DNA from: JAYPHU01 sp964611435
Lineage (GTDB): Bacteria; Pseudomonadota; Alphaproteobacteria; Rhodospirillales; UBA2165
DNA: 64,000 nt
Direction of reading: 5' to 3'
Assembly: GCA_964611435.1 (NCBI GenBank)
Contig: CAZSXT010000016.1
Coordinates: forward strand, 1 to 64,000
In this document: positions 53,200 through 62,094 of the stretch, piece by piece
Layout of the letters: every line of letters begins with the position of its first letter
How positions within the stretch are numbered: position 1 is the first letter of the stretch
The notes under the pieces: model-generated
Seen by the model: only the letters and a program-made list of their open reading frames with translations
Database searches by the model: none
What the model was told of the DNA's origin: nothing
Program-made: the position numbers and the translations under genes

Positions 53200-53369
53200 G
53201 TTGATTATCCGTGTTATAAATCGAGCCCGATAAGCCTTATCGGGACCCGTTTCGTCAAGCCTCGCCCTGATCGTGCTGCAAGTTTCACTCTGCGGAATTT
53301 AAGCCTGAATCCGTTACGTGCCGCCGGGAACCCGCCTATACTGCCACTGACCTTGTCGGGGAGGCAAAG

Positions 53370-54698
53370 ATGGCGTCGACACCGAATAAGAGCCTGGGCA
53401 TGTTCCAGTCCGACCCGGATCTGGATGCACCGCCGCCGCCATCTTGTCCGATGTCGGCCATGGCCGAAGCGTTCGAGCCCTTTAGCGAGGCGTATTTGGC
53501 CGACCCTTATGCGTTCTTTGTTAAGGCTCGGGATGAAGAGCCGATTTTCTATGATCCGAAGCTCGGCTATTGGGTGGTGATGAAGTACGACGAGATCGTC
53601 GAGGTGTTTCGCGATCCGGAGACCTTTTCCGCCGCCTTGGCCCGCCATCCGGTGACGCCCATTTGCCCGGCCGCCGCCGCCGTGCGCGACAGTCTGGACA
53701 TTTCCGTGGAGCCGTCTCTGGTGGACGAAGAGCCGGAAACCCACCGGAAGCACCGGAAAATCTTTGGCGACGCTTTTACACCCAAGAGGGTGAACGAAGT
53801 GGAACCTCGGGTCCGGGAAATTGTCACCCGGTTCATCGACCGGTTTGCCGGTGACGGCGAAGCCGACTTGGTCAGCCAGATGCTCTACGAAGTGCCCGCG
53901 CTCGCAATCTTTATCTTCCTGGGCGCGCCCGATGACGATGCGGTCTTGGTCAAAGAGCTGGGTTCCACCCGCGCCATCGTGAACTGGGGCCGGCCCACCG
54001 ACGACGAACAGGTCGAAATGATGCGGGACATGGGCAAGCACTGGGACTTCACCCGCAACCTGGTAGATAACGCCCTTAAAAATCCCGGCGACAATTATCT
54101 GGGCGATATGGTCCGGTTGCATCAGGAAGACCCCAGCCGGTTCACCATCAATTACCTCTACAACGTCATGTTCCTGATGCAGTTCGCGGGACACGAAACG
54201 ACCACTCAGGCCTCGGCCAACGGCATGAAGGCGCTGTTGGAGAACCGGGAACAATGGGAAGCGCTATGTGCGGACCCGTCTCTGATCCCCAATGCGGTGG
54301 AGGAAATTCTGCGATTTGATGCGTCGATCTTTACCTGGCGGCGGATCGCCACCAAGGACACGCAAATCGGCGGTGTGGATATCCCGAAGGGCTCCAAAAT
54401 TCTGGTGATGACCGGGTCCGGCAACCACGACGACGACATGTTCCCGGAAGGGGGCAAGGTGGATATCACCCGGAAGAACGCCAAACGGCATTTGGCGTTC
54501 GGCAACGGCGCACATTTCTGCATGGGTGCACCGCTGGCGCGGATGGAGATGAAAGTGATCCTGGAGGAGTTGACCCGGCGGCTGCCCCATATGGACTTGA
54601 AACCGGGTCAGGACTGGCGCTACATCCCAACATTGAATTTTCGTGGTGTACAAGAGTTATGGGTGGAATGGGACGCAGCCAAAAATCCTCACACTTGA
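53370..54698 (+). CDS. cytochrome P450
   Basis: The 442-residue soluble P450 has the I-helix oxygen motif AGHETTT (about 272-278), the K-helix ExxR in EEILRFDAS, and the heme loop FGNGAHFCMGAPLARMEM (ligand Cys384). Length and absence of a membrane anchor fit bacterial class I enzymes such as CYP101-like camphor hydroxylases. No ferredoxin or ferredoxin reductase gene is adjacent. It is divergent from the flavin monooxygenase with a 170-bp shared promoter region. Confidence 0.93.
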   Translation: MASTPNKSLGMFQSDPDLDAPPPPSCPMSAMAEAFEPFSEAYLADPYAFFVKARDEEPIFYDPKLGYWVVMKYDEIVEVFRDPETFSAALARHPVTPICPAAAAVRDSLDISVEPSLVDEEPETHRKHRKIFGDAFTPKRVNEVEPRVREIVTRFIDRFAGDGEADLVSQMLYEVPALAIFIFLGAPDDDAVLVKELGSTRAIVNWGRPTDDEQVEMMRDMGKHWDFTRNLVDNALKNPGDNYLGDMVRLHQEDPSRFTINYLYNVMFLMQFAGHETTTQASANGMKALLENREQWEALCADPSLIPNAVEEILRFDASIFTWRRIATKDTQIGGVDIPKGSKILVMTGSGNHDDDMFPEGGKVDITRKNAKRHLAFGNGAHFCMGAPLARMEMKVILEELTRRLPHMDLKPGQDWRYIPTLNFRGVQELWVEWDAAKNPHT

Positions 54699-54720
54699 TT
54701 CATTGCCTTAATTTCGCTTG

Positions 54721-54814
54721 ATTTTGGACCAGAATAAAGGACATTAGACCCAAAATTCCGCAGCCGGGCGGGAGCTTCGAGACATCAAGCCGCCGCTGTG
54801 CTAGGGTCCAAAAT
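54721..54814. promoter_or_regulatory. three copies of a GGTCCAAAAT-like motif upstream of TAXI transporter
   Basis: ATTTTGGACC (54721-54730) is the exact reverse complement of GGTCCAAAAT (54805-54814), and GACCCAAAAT (54747-54756) is a near copy. All lie in the 167-bp gap before the TAXI binding-protein gene. They may be operator half-sites of a regulator of the transporter. No regulator can be assigned. Confidence 0.45.
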
Positions 54815-54865
54815 AAGAGCCGTTAAGGCGTCATCGTTTTCGTTTAACACAGGTAGGAGTTCACT

Positions 54866-55918
54866 ATGCGTAAATTACTTTTTTCGGCGGTTGCCGCCAC
54901 CGGCCTCATGGCTGCCGGCGCTCAGGCGCAAAATATCACCATGACCATGGCGTCCGCTCAGCCGGGTGGTGCGTCCGATATCGCGGCCAAAGTGCTGGCC
55001 GAGGTTGCGGCGTCTAAGGGCATCGCAACCATTCAGACCCAAGGCGGCAAGGTACTGACCAAGACCCTCCAAGAAGTGGTGGAGGGAAAACTTGACCTGA
55101 CAACTAATCCCTTTGTGCTCGGCTTCTTGATGAGCAAGGGCCTGGGCCCGTATTCCGGCCTCGGCAAGGAAAAAGGTGCGCAATTGGCGGGCAATATCCG
55201 TCTGTTGTTCCCGTTCCATATTGCCACCTTTTATCTGGTATCCTTTCAGTCCAAGAACATCGATAGCTGGGACAAGATCAAAGGCAAAACCATCCACAAC
55301 GGCCCGCCCCGGGGCGGCGCGTTGATCTCCGCGCGGAACATCATTCGCTTGGTTGCCGGCATGACCGAAGGTAAGGGCTATACCGGCAAGCAAATTGCTT
55401 GGGGTCAGGCCAACTCTATCTTCCTGGATGGTTCGGTTGATGCGGCCGTGCGGCCGAGCACAAATCCCTCGGCCTTCCTGCCGGTCTTCATGGCTGCCGG
55501 TAAGATCAATCTAGTCTCCATTCCGAAAGCCAAGTTTGAATCTGCTGCCATGCAGAAGTACATCAAGGCGCCGGGCAATGCGGCGAATGTCTTCCCGATC
55601 AGCGAATTGGCCCACCTGGGTGACGGTGCGCGGATTATTTCCGAAGACAATATGTATCGCGCCGTGGCGAACACCGCCGGTATTGTTGTCCATAAGAAGA
55701 TGGACAAGGCGTTGGCGAAATCTCTGACGGCGGCCTTCCTGGCCAACCTGCCGAACATGTACAAGAACATTGCGTTCGCCAAGTCTTCGCATTTCGGCAA
55801 GATCGACAACAAACTGATGGGCATCTGCACGGCCAATGTGGTCCTGCACCCCGGCGCCGTTGAGGCCTGGGAAGAGGCCGGTCACAAGATCGAAGACTGC
55901 ATGAAGCCGAAAGGCTAA
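54866..55918 (+). CDS. TAXI-family TRAP substrate-binding protein
   Basis: The 350-residue periplasmic protein has a signal peptide (about 1-21, ending AQA) and TAXI-type motifs: KVLTKTLQEVVEGKLDLTTNPF, MSKGLGPYSGLGKEKG, NGPPRGGALISARN and WGQANSIFLDGSVDAAVRPSTNP. A TAGGAG site precedes the ATG. It delivers an organic acid to the fused TRAP permease encoded 109 bp downstream. A terminator between them should keep binding-protein mRNA in excess. It is closely similar to the orphan protein at 24324. Confidence 0.92.
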   Translation: MRKLLFSAVAATGLMAAGAQAQNITMTMASAQPGGASDIAAKVLAEVAASKGIATIQTQGGKVLTKTLQEVVEGKLDLTTNPFVLGFLMSKGLGPYSGLGKEKGAQLAGNIRLLFPFHIATFYLVSFQSKNIDSWDKIKGKTIHNGPPRGGALISARNIIRLVAGMTEGKGYTGKQIAWGQANSIFLDGSVDAAVRPSTNPSAFLPVFMAAGKINLVSIPKAKFESAAMQKYIKAPGNAANVFPISELAHLGDGARIISEDNMYRAVANTAGIVVHKKMDKALAKSLTAAFLANLPNMYKNIAFAKSSHFGKIDNKLMGICTANVVLHPGAVEAWEEAGHKIEDCMKPKG

Positions 55919-55943
55919 GCGGCTCGTCTAATTCGGAAAATTA

Positions 55944-55979
55944 AGAGTCGGAGCGTTTATGTGCGCTCCGGCTCTTTTT
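55944..55979 (+). terminator. terminator between TAXI binding protein and permease
   Basis: AGAGTCGGAGCG (55944-55955) pairs with CGCTCCGGCTCT (55964-55975), a 12-bp stem with one G-T pair over an 8-base loop, followed by TTTT. It is likely partial, allowing some read-through to the permease gene. Confidence 0.9.
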
Positions 55980-56027
55980 CCGCATAAAGAGGCATAACGC
56001 CCGTCCTAACAGGGGGAAATCGGAACC

Positions 56028-58546
56028 ATGTCGGATACTGCCGTCCAAGAACCGCAGAATTGGCGTCGCAACGTCGCCATGGTCCTCGCGTTCATCCTGG
56101 TTGTGTGCGGGATGGCCAACAACTTCCCCAACGTGCCCGGCCTTCTGGAGGTGATCCAGTTCATTCCCGGCCTGGGTGATATTCCACGTTACAGCAAATA
56201 CAATTCTGAATTCTTTTTTCCCATCGCCTTTGCGCTGATGCTCACCATTTCCCTGTTGAACGCGTCGTTCTCCCGGGATTGGAAAGAGGCAGGGCCCAAC
56301 AAATATTTCGGCGGCGTGGTTCTCGATTCCTTGATGCTGCTGACCATTTTCGGCGTTGTTCTGGTTTTCCTAATCGAACACGAACAGGTTTGCCTGATCG
56401 ATACGCTCTCTGGCGAGCGGGAGCGCCTGATGGAAGAAAACCGGGCGCGCGCGGCGGAGTATCTGGCGATTTTCGGCACGCCGCCGGATGAAGATTTCCC
56501 AGATTGTCAGACCAATATCGGCCCGTGGATACTGCCGTTCCTGGTATGGTCCGTCGGCATTTTCTTTGTCTATATCATTAAGGTTTGGGGCTTCCCCATC
56601 GTCGCCGTGGCCATCGCGGCTTTTTTGTATACGGTGATTTCAGCCGGGGCCTGGTACTTCGACTGGACCGACAATAAATATCTGACCACGTCCATCGGCA
56701 CCATCACCGACGGGATACGAGATTACTCGGCNNNNNNNNNNNNNNNNNNNNNNNNNNNNNNNNNNNNNNNNNNNNNNNNNNNNNNNNNNNNNNNNNNNNN
56801 NNNNNNNNNNNNNNNNNNNNNNNNNNNNNNNAATATCTGACCACGTCCATCGGCACCATCACCGACGGGATACGAGATTACTCGGCCGGCGTGGTGGCGG
56901 CCAGAAACGCGATCATCATTGAATCCAACGGTATCTTAGGGCAGTTCCTGAATATCACCGTGAACATTGTCTTCCCCTATGTCGTGCTGGGCGCGTTGTT
57001 CGGTGCGTCGGCCGGCGGCCGGTCCCTGATCCGCATGGCCGTGGTGATCACCCGGAAGCTCCGGGGCGGTCCGGCGCACGCTGCCATTGTGGGCTCGGCA
57101 ACGTTCGGCACGATTTCCGGCGGTCCCGTCGTCAACGTGCTCGGCACCGGCACCCTGACCATCCCGATGATGATCCAGAACGGGTTTCGCAAAACATTCG
57201 CCGGCGGGGTTGAGGCGGCGTCGTCGAGCGGTGGTCAAATCATGCCGCCGGTCATGGGCATTGCGGCCTTCGTTCTGGCTGCGCTATCTACCGTGCCGTA
57301 TTCCGAGGTGATCGTGGCGGCGTTCATCCCGGCTCTCGCTTACTTCTTCAGTCTGTTTCTGATGGTGGTGTTTGAATCCCGCCGGATGGATATCCAGGCG
57401 GTCAAAGTCCTGACCGAGGAACAGAAGCTCACCTGGGAAGACTATAAAAACCTGATCATGATCGCCGGACCGATCCTGATGATCCTGTTCCTGCTGCTGA
57501 CCTCCAAGGATACGGTGGCCAACGGCTGGCCGGCTTTCCTGCTTGGGTATGACAGTGAATCCGGTGCGCCGCTGCCCTGGCTTTTAAAGGTCATCCAGAA
57601 TGCGGCGGGGGATCCGGACTCAGCCGGCTTCTATGCCGTGGCTTTGCTGGTGGCGCTGTTGTTCCTGGATCCGGAAATCCGCAAAAAGCCGCGTAAGGTG
57701 CTGACCGCTCTGGCCGACGCCGGCATAATCATCGGCGAGCTGTTCCTCTTGCTGGTTGCGGTCTCGGTGATTGATGTCTGTATCAATTTCACCAACTTCA
57801 CCGGCATTCTGACGATTGACGTCCTCAACTGGTTGAAGTCTGTCGAGACGTTCAACTTGTTTGGTTCGGAATTCCATATCGGCGGATCGCTGTATCTAAT
57901 GCTGGCGCTGGTGGTGACCATGTTCGCGACCATCCTGCTGGGCATGGGCATGCCGACCCTGCCTGCCTATGTGAACGTGGTGCTGATCATCGGTCCGCTG
58001 CTGGCGGCGCTCGGCACCTCGGTGTTTACGTCCCATATGTTCATTTTCTACTTCGCGGTGGCCTCAGCGATTACGCCACCCGTTGCGATCGCCGCGTTTG
58101 CGGCGTCCACCATTTCCAAGGCGGAACCGTTGGCGACCGGCTTCTCGGCCGTGCGCTCGGGCATCATTATGTTCACGATTCCGTTCGTCTTCGCCTTCTA
58201 TCCGGAGCTGCTCCTCATCGAAGCGGCGCAGATCGCCCCGGTCCTGGAGGGCGGCACGACGGAGAAGACTTACCTGCCGGGCTATGACGGCACCATTCAC
58301 TTGGCGAGTTTGGGCTGGCTGCTGGTGAGACTGGTGTTCGCGCTCTATCTGGTGGCGAGCGCGCTCAGCCGACAGGACAAACATCGTCTCGCCAAGTGGG
58401 AGATCGGCGTGCGGTTGCTGTTGGCGCTGCTGGTCATCCTGAAAGATTCGTTGATCGCCGATGTCGCGATTGGCGTGGCGCTGCTCTATCTGGCTTATCA
58501 CCACCTGATCAAAGGCCGACTCGCAAAAAAAGAAGCCGCGACGTAA
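56028..58546 (+). CDS. fused TRAP transporter permease (DctQ-DctM, TAXI type)
   Basis: The gene is interrupted by 100 N at 56732-56831, but the 55 bases before the gap are repeated exactly after it (56832-56886). Merging them gives 2364 bases, a whole number of codons and a 787-residue protein, whereas counting the N breaks frame. The N-terminal 230 residues form the small membrane domain. The rest is the large DctM-like domain with GGPVVNVLGTGTLTIPMMIQNGF, SSSGGQIMPPVMG and LGMGMPTLPAYVNVV. It imports the TAXI ligand using the ion gradient. Confidence 0.9.
56732..56831. other. 100-N gap that is an unmerged 55-bp contig overlap
   Basis: The 55 bases 56677-56731 are identical to 56832-56886. 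Such an exact short overlap at contig ends is the mark of a de Bruijn assembler with k of 55. No sequence is missing, and the reading frame closes when the copies are merged. Confidence 0.92.
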
Positions 58547-58559
58547 ACGCCGCGGCTTC
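58525..58559 (-). terminator. terminator of the aminotransferase gene
   Basis: GAAGCCGCG and CGCGGCTTC (58532-58540 and 58551-58559) form a 9-bp stem. On the minus strand the stem is followed by seven T (58525-58531), so it ends leftward transcription from the aminotransferase gene. It lies across the stop codon of the TRAP permease gene; on the plus strand there is no T run. Confidence 0.8.
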
Positions 58560-58583
58560 CCGCATTCGTACAAAGCCTGAAGT

Positions 58584-59711
58584 TTAAGCGATCTGATCAA
58601 GGGCCTTGGACAGGTTGTCCACGGTCCGGTCGATATTGTGCAGCTTGTCCAATCCAAAGAGCCCCATGCGGAAGGTGCTGAACCCTTCCGGCTCATCACA
58701 CATCAAGGGTACGCCGGCGGCCGTTTGCAGGCCGGCTGCGGCGAACTTCTTGCCGGTTTGGATGTCGCCGTCGTCGGTGTAGCTGACCACCACGCCCGGC
58801 GCCTGGAAACCTTCGGCGGCGACGCTGCGGAAACCTTTACTGACCAGCAGTTCCCGGACTTTATTGCCCAACGCCCATTGCTCCTCTTTGACCTTGTCGA
58901 ACCCATATTCTTGGGTTTCCTTCATGGACTGATGGAATTTTACCAGCGCATCCGTGGGCATGGTGGCATGATAGGCATGGCCGCCATTCTCGTACGCCTC
59001 CATGATCTGTCGCCATTTCTTTAGATCGGCAGCGAAGCTGGAACTGGCCGTGCTGTCCATCTTGTCCATGGCGCTCTGGTTCATCATGACCAGGGCGCTA
59101 CAGGGAGACGCGCTCCAGCCTTTTTGCGGTGCGCTCAACAGGATATCGACGCCGGTCGCTTTCATGTCGACCCAGACGCAGCCCGACGCGATGCAGTCGA
59201 GGACAAACAGCCCACCCGCCGCGTGGGTGGCGTCGGCAACGGCTTTGACATAATCATCCGGCAGGATAATGCCCGACGCCGTCTCCACATGGGGCGCGAA
59301 GACCATATCCGGCTTCTCTTTCTCGATGGCGGCCACGACCTCTTCGATGGGGGCGGGGGCAAAAGCGGCCTGATTACCGCTTTCCACCAGCCGGGCTTTG
59401 AGGACCGTTTCGGATGAGGGAATATTGCCGGCTTCGAAAATCTGGGACCAGCGGAAACTGAAAAAGCCATTGCGGATCACCAGGCATTTCTTGTCCGTCG
59501 CGAATTGGCGGGCTACCGCCTCCATGCCGTAGGTGCCGCCGCCCGGCACAATCGCCACAGCATCCGCGTTGTAGACGCTCTTTAGCGTGTCGGAGATGTC
59601 CCGCATGACGCCCTGGAAGGATTGGGACATGTGGTTCAGAGAACGGTCAGTAAAGACCACTGAATACTCAAGAAGCCCGTCGGGATCGACGGCGGAAATG
59701 GGATTGCTCAT
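58584..59711 (-). CDS. class V aminotransferase (serine-glyoxylate/alanine-glyoxylate type)
   Basis: The 375-residue PLP enzyme has the glycine-rich VPGGGTYGMEAVARQF (55-70), the PHVETASGIILP stretch (140-151), the FVLDCIASGCVWVDM Asp strand and the PLP lysine in LLSAPQKGWS (Lys197). It is of the AGXT/pyruvate aminotransferase size. The ATG at 59711 follows GGCAGGAAA. It converges with the TRAP permease gene and stands alone. Its amino donor and acceptor are unknown. Confidence 0.88.
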   Translation of the reverse strand: MSNPISAVDPDGLLEYSVVFTDRSLNHMSQSFQGVMRDISDTLKSVYNADAVAIVPGGGTYGMEAVARQFATDKKCLVIRNGFFSFRWSQIFEAGNIPSSETVLKARLVESGNQAAFAPAPIEEVVAAIEKEKPDMVFAPHVETASGIILPDDYVKAVADATHAAGGLFVLDCIASGCVWVDMKATGVDILLSAPQKGWSASPCSALVMMNQSAMDKMDSTASSSFAADLKKWRQIMEAYENGGHAYHATMPTDALVKFHQSMKETQEYGFDKVKEEQWALGNKVRELLVSKGFRSVAAEGFQAPGVVVSYTDDGDIQTGKKFAAAGLQTAAGVPLMCDEPEGFSTFRMGLFGLDKLHNIDRTVDNLSKALDQIA

Positions 59712-59812
59712 TTTTTCCTGCCCAATTTTTGAGGTGTTTGAATAATTGGGACGTACCCTACTCAACTGGCCCGGAATCCGAAAGGAAAAATCCGGAAAAA
59801 ATCCCGGTAGCG

Positions 59813-60343
59813 CTATTTGCCGCCATCTACGGGGCGAAGCATGCGCTGCAGCACGCCATCCTTGTCGATGAAGTAATGCTTCGCGGCCCCCAGCATGTGC
59901 AGGGCCAGCAGCCACATGATCAAAATACCGGTGAGTTCGTGCAGTTCCTCCATGAATTCATGAACATCACGGCTCCGCTCCATGGGCGACGGAATTTCCA
60001 GACCGAACACGTCCAGCGGCCGGCCCAGGGACCAGGGCAGGAAGTAACCGCTGACAATCACCAGGACGATGCAGACCAGAAACCCCCAGATCACGATCCG
60101 CGAGGCCAGGTTATAAATCTCCGCCTGATCCGGCTTGTCGGTGAAGCCGCGACGAATTCGATTCCAAACCCGCCAGATCAGGAATAAGCCGGCGACAGCG
60201 CCGAAACTCACATGAAAGACGTACATCGCGTCGCCGCGGTCGCCTTCGTGGGTGGCGAACAACGCGATGACCAGGATCGCCCCCAGCCAATGAGTGACGA
60301 TGGAGAGATGGGAATAGCCGGCGGCGTTCGTTGGGGTGGTCAT
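59813..60343 (-). CDS. di-heme cytochrome b561-like membrane protein
   Basis: A 176-residue protein with four hydrophobic helices. Candidate heme histidines lie in IVTHWLG, YVFHVSFG, LHELTG and LLALHMLGAAKHYF, matching the cytochrome b561/CybB pattern. It moves electrons between quinone and periplasmic partners. It starts at the ATG at 60343. It is divergent from the cupin gene by about 130 bp and is not clearly linked to a pathway. Confidence 0.88.
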   Translation of the reverse strand: MTTPTNAAGYSHLSIVTHWLGAILVIALFATHEGDRGDAMYVFHVSFGAVAGLFLIWRVWNRIRRGFTDKPDQAEIYNLASRIVIWGFLVCIVLVIVSGYFLPWSLGRPLDVFGLEIPSPMERSRDVHEFMEELHELTGILIMWLLALHMLGAAKHYFIDKDGVLQRMLRPVDGGK

Positions 60344-60472
60344 GTCATATTAGCCTTAGTTGCAGAGGTGGTCGTGTTTAGAGTGAACCGTGATACCATG
60401 CAGTTCAACGTTGAACGGCGTAGTTTCCGCCGAATTGATCAAGGGAATTATCGACAAAAGGGAGGATGTATC

Positions 60473-61054
60473 ATGACAAATGAAATTTATACGCCCACAA
60501 AGGAAGAGATCGACAGCCGGATCGGCCGGTTCTCCGATCTGCGCCAGATGTCCACGGCCGATGACCTGGAATGGGTCGGGCAAGACGCGATGGACGTCTT
60601 CTACGCCCGCAAGCTGATGCCGGTCATTCTGGACGATACCAAAAACCCGTTCGGGAACGCCGCGCCGATCTTCGGCGCCGCCGGCACGACGATGTTTGTG
60701 TCCATCATGCCACCGGGTCAGGGCCCGTGCCTTCATTCTCACAACTCAACCTTCGAGACGTTTATGGTGTTGGAAGGGACAATTGAATACTACATCGGTG
60801 ATCCGGTGGAACATACGGTCGTGCTGAACAAATGGGACACGTTCTCCTGTCCGCCCCGGGTCTATCGCGGGTTTAAAAACATCGGCGATACGGATGCGGT
60901 GCAGCTTACGGTCATCACGGGTGTGGAAGAGGGGCGCGACGATGTTTCCATCCCGGATTCAATCGCGCAGGAAGTCGAGAAGGATTACGGCGATAAGATC
61001 AGCACCGCGTTCCGAGAGTTCTTCCAATTCGATCCGCCGCAATCGAACGCCTGA
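60473..61054 (+). CDS. cupin-domain protein
   Basis: The 193-residue protein has one cupin barrel with the metal motif CLHSHNSTFETFMVLEGTIEYYIGD (His-X-His, then Glu) and a second motif around TFSCPPRVYRGFKNIG. GGGAGGATG precedes the ATG at 60473. It may be an isomerase, a dioxygenase or a binding protein. It converges with the LigB gene, 15 bp between stops, and sits in the ring-cleavage region. Confidence 0.82.
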   Translation: MTNEIYTPTKEEIDSRIGRFSDLRQMSTADDLEWVGQDAMDVFYARKLMPVILDDTKNPFGNAAPIFGAAGTTMFVSIMPPGQGPCLHSHNSTFETFMVLEGTIEYYIGDPVEHTVVLNKWDTFSCPPRVYRGFKNIGDTDAVQLTVITGVEEGRDDVSIPDSIAQEVEKDYGDKISTAFREFFQFDPPQSNA

Positions 61055-61069
61055 TAAGGCGGACGAGAG

Positions 61070-62077
61070 TTACGTCCAGGTGGCGAAGCCCATGGCGTTG
61101 CCGGTGCCGGCCTCGGACCGGTAGCAGGGCACGTATTCGAACATGTCGATGGTCAGGCCCGATTCAGACAACGCGCCGGCGCTGGTGATCCAGTTCTTGG
61201 TTTCCGACGTGCCGGAGCGGAATAGTTCGTCCGGTTCGCTCGTCAGCCCGCTCGGATCATTGGCTTTGAAGGCGGCGATCATGCGCTGGTCATGTTCTTC
61301 GTCGATGACGAAATGGCTGAGGCCGCCGGACGCGACGATGGCGACTTTCTTGTCGGAGTCCCAGTCGCGGATGGCCCGGCCGAGCATCTGCCCGAATTCG
61401 AAGCAGCGTTTGGGCGTCGCCTGATTGGGCGGATAGAAGGTGTTCAGCATCACCGGCACGAAGGGAATCGGCTTGTCGTTGCAAATGCGCCGCTGCACAT
61501 AGCCAAAGGCGTGGCCGATGCCGATATTGCCTTGCTCCCCCTGGGGAATGCCGCCGCAGGTGGCGATATCGAACCCGTCATCCTTGGCCTGGCTGATAAT
61601 CTTCATGGCCAGATCGGGCTCGGTCTCATAGCGCACATCGTCGGGCGTACGATAATTCATGGCGGCCAGAGCCAAAGCCTTGGATTTTTTTTCGATATCC
61701 TTGGCTGGCGGCCGGTTCAGCACGTGATCACCGTAAAAAACGGCAAATGTCGGCATGTTTTCGGGCTGGAACCATTCATGCTGGTCATCGCCGACAATAA
61801 CCAGGACATCCGGATTGACGTCGGCCAGCCGATTGCCCAGCTCCTTGATATGCGCCTGGCAGGCAGCGTGGCGTTCTTCCCGGACGGGAAGTTCGATCTG
61901 CGCGGCGAGATTCTCGGCCATCCTCAGATCACGCAAGTCGTCCCATTTATACTTCTCGCCCCGGTATTCCAGAGACGGGTTCTTCTTGTCGTCCTCGGCG
62001 CGGAGGCTCCACATATCTGGGGGCAACGCCAGAAGCGGGCCATGAGAACTGCCTAAACCGAATACGATCTCCGCCAT
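61070..62077 (-). CDS. LigB-type extradiol ring-cleavage dioxygenase (2)
   Basis: The 335-residue class III extradiol dioxygenase starts VFGLGSSHGPLLALPPDMW and contains NPDVLVIVGDDQHEWF, IGIGHAFGYVQRRI and VASGGLSHFVIDEEHDQ. It is a clear paralog of the protein at 47280 (same length, motif order and C-terminal MFEYVPCYRSEAGTGNAMGFATW). No LigA small subunit is adjacent. It is 17 bp downstream of the PrpF-type gene, so both form one operon. Confidence 0.9.
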   Translation of the reverse strand: MAEIVFGLGSSHGPLLALPPDMWSLRAEDDKKNPSLEYRGEKYKWDDLRDLRMAENLAAQIELPVREERHAACQAHIKELGNRLADVNPDVLVIVGDDQHEWFQPENMPTFAVFYGDHVLNRPPAKDIEKKSKALALAAMNYRTPDDVRYETEPDLAMKIISQAKDDGFDIATCGGIPQGEQGNIGIGHAFGYVQRRICNDKPIPFVPVMLNTFYPPNQATPKRCFEFGQMLGRAIRDWDSDKKVAIVASGGLSHFVIDEEHDQRMIAAFKANDPSGLTSEPDELFRSGTSETKNWITSAGALSESGLTIDMFEYVPCYRSEAGTGNAMGFATWT

Positions 62078-62094
62078 GATAAGGGCTCCTCTAC

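Noticed and set aside
53214..54254. 346-codon leftward open frame
   Set aside because: It is a shadow of the cytochrome P450 gene, with no family motif, while the P450 frame carries the heme and I-helix signatures.
56028..58546. TRAP permease as a broken or frameshifted gene
   Set aside because: The N run is an unmerged 55-bp overlap, and merging gives a single intact frame.
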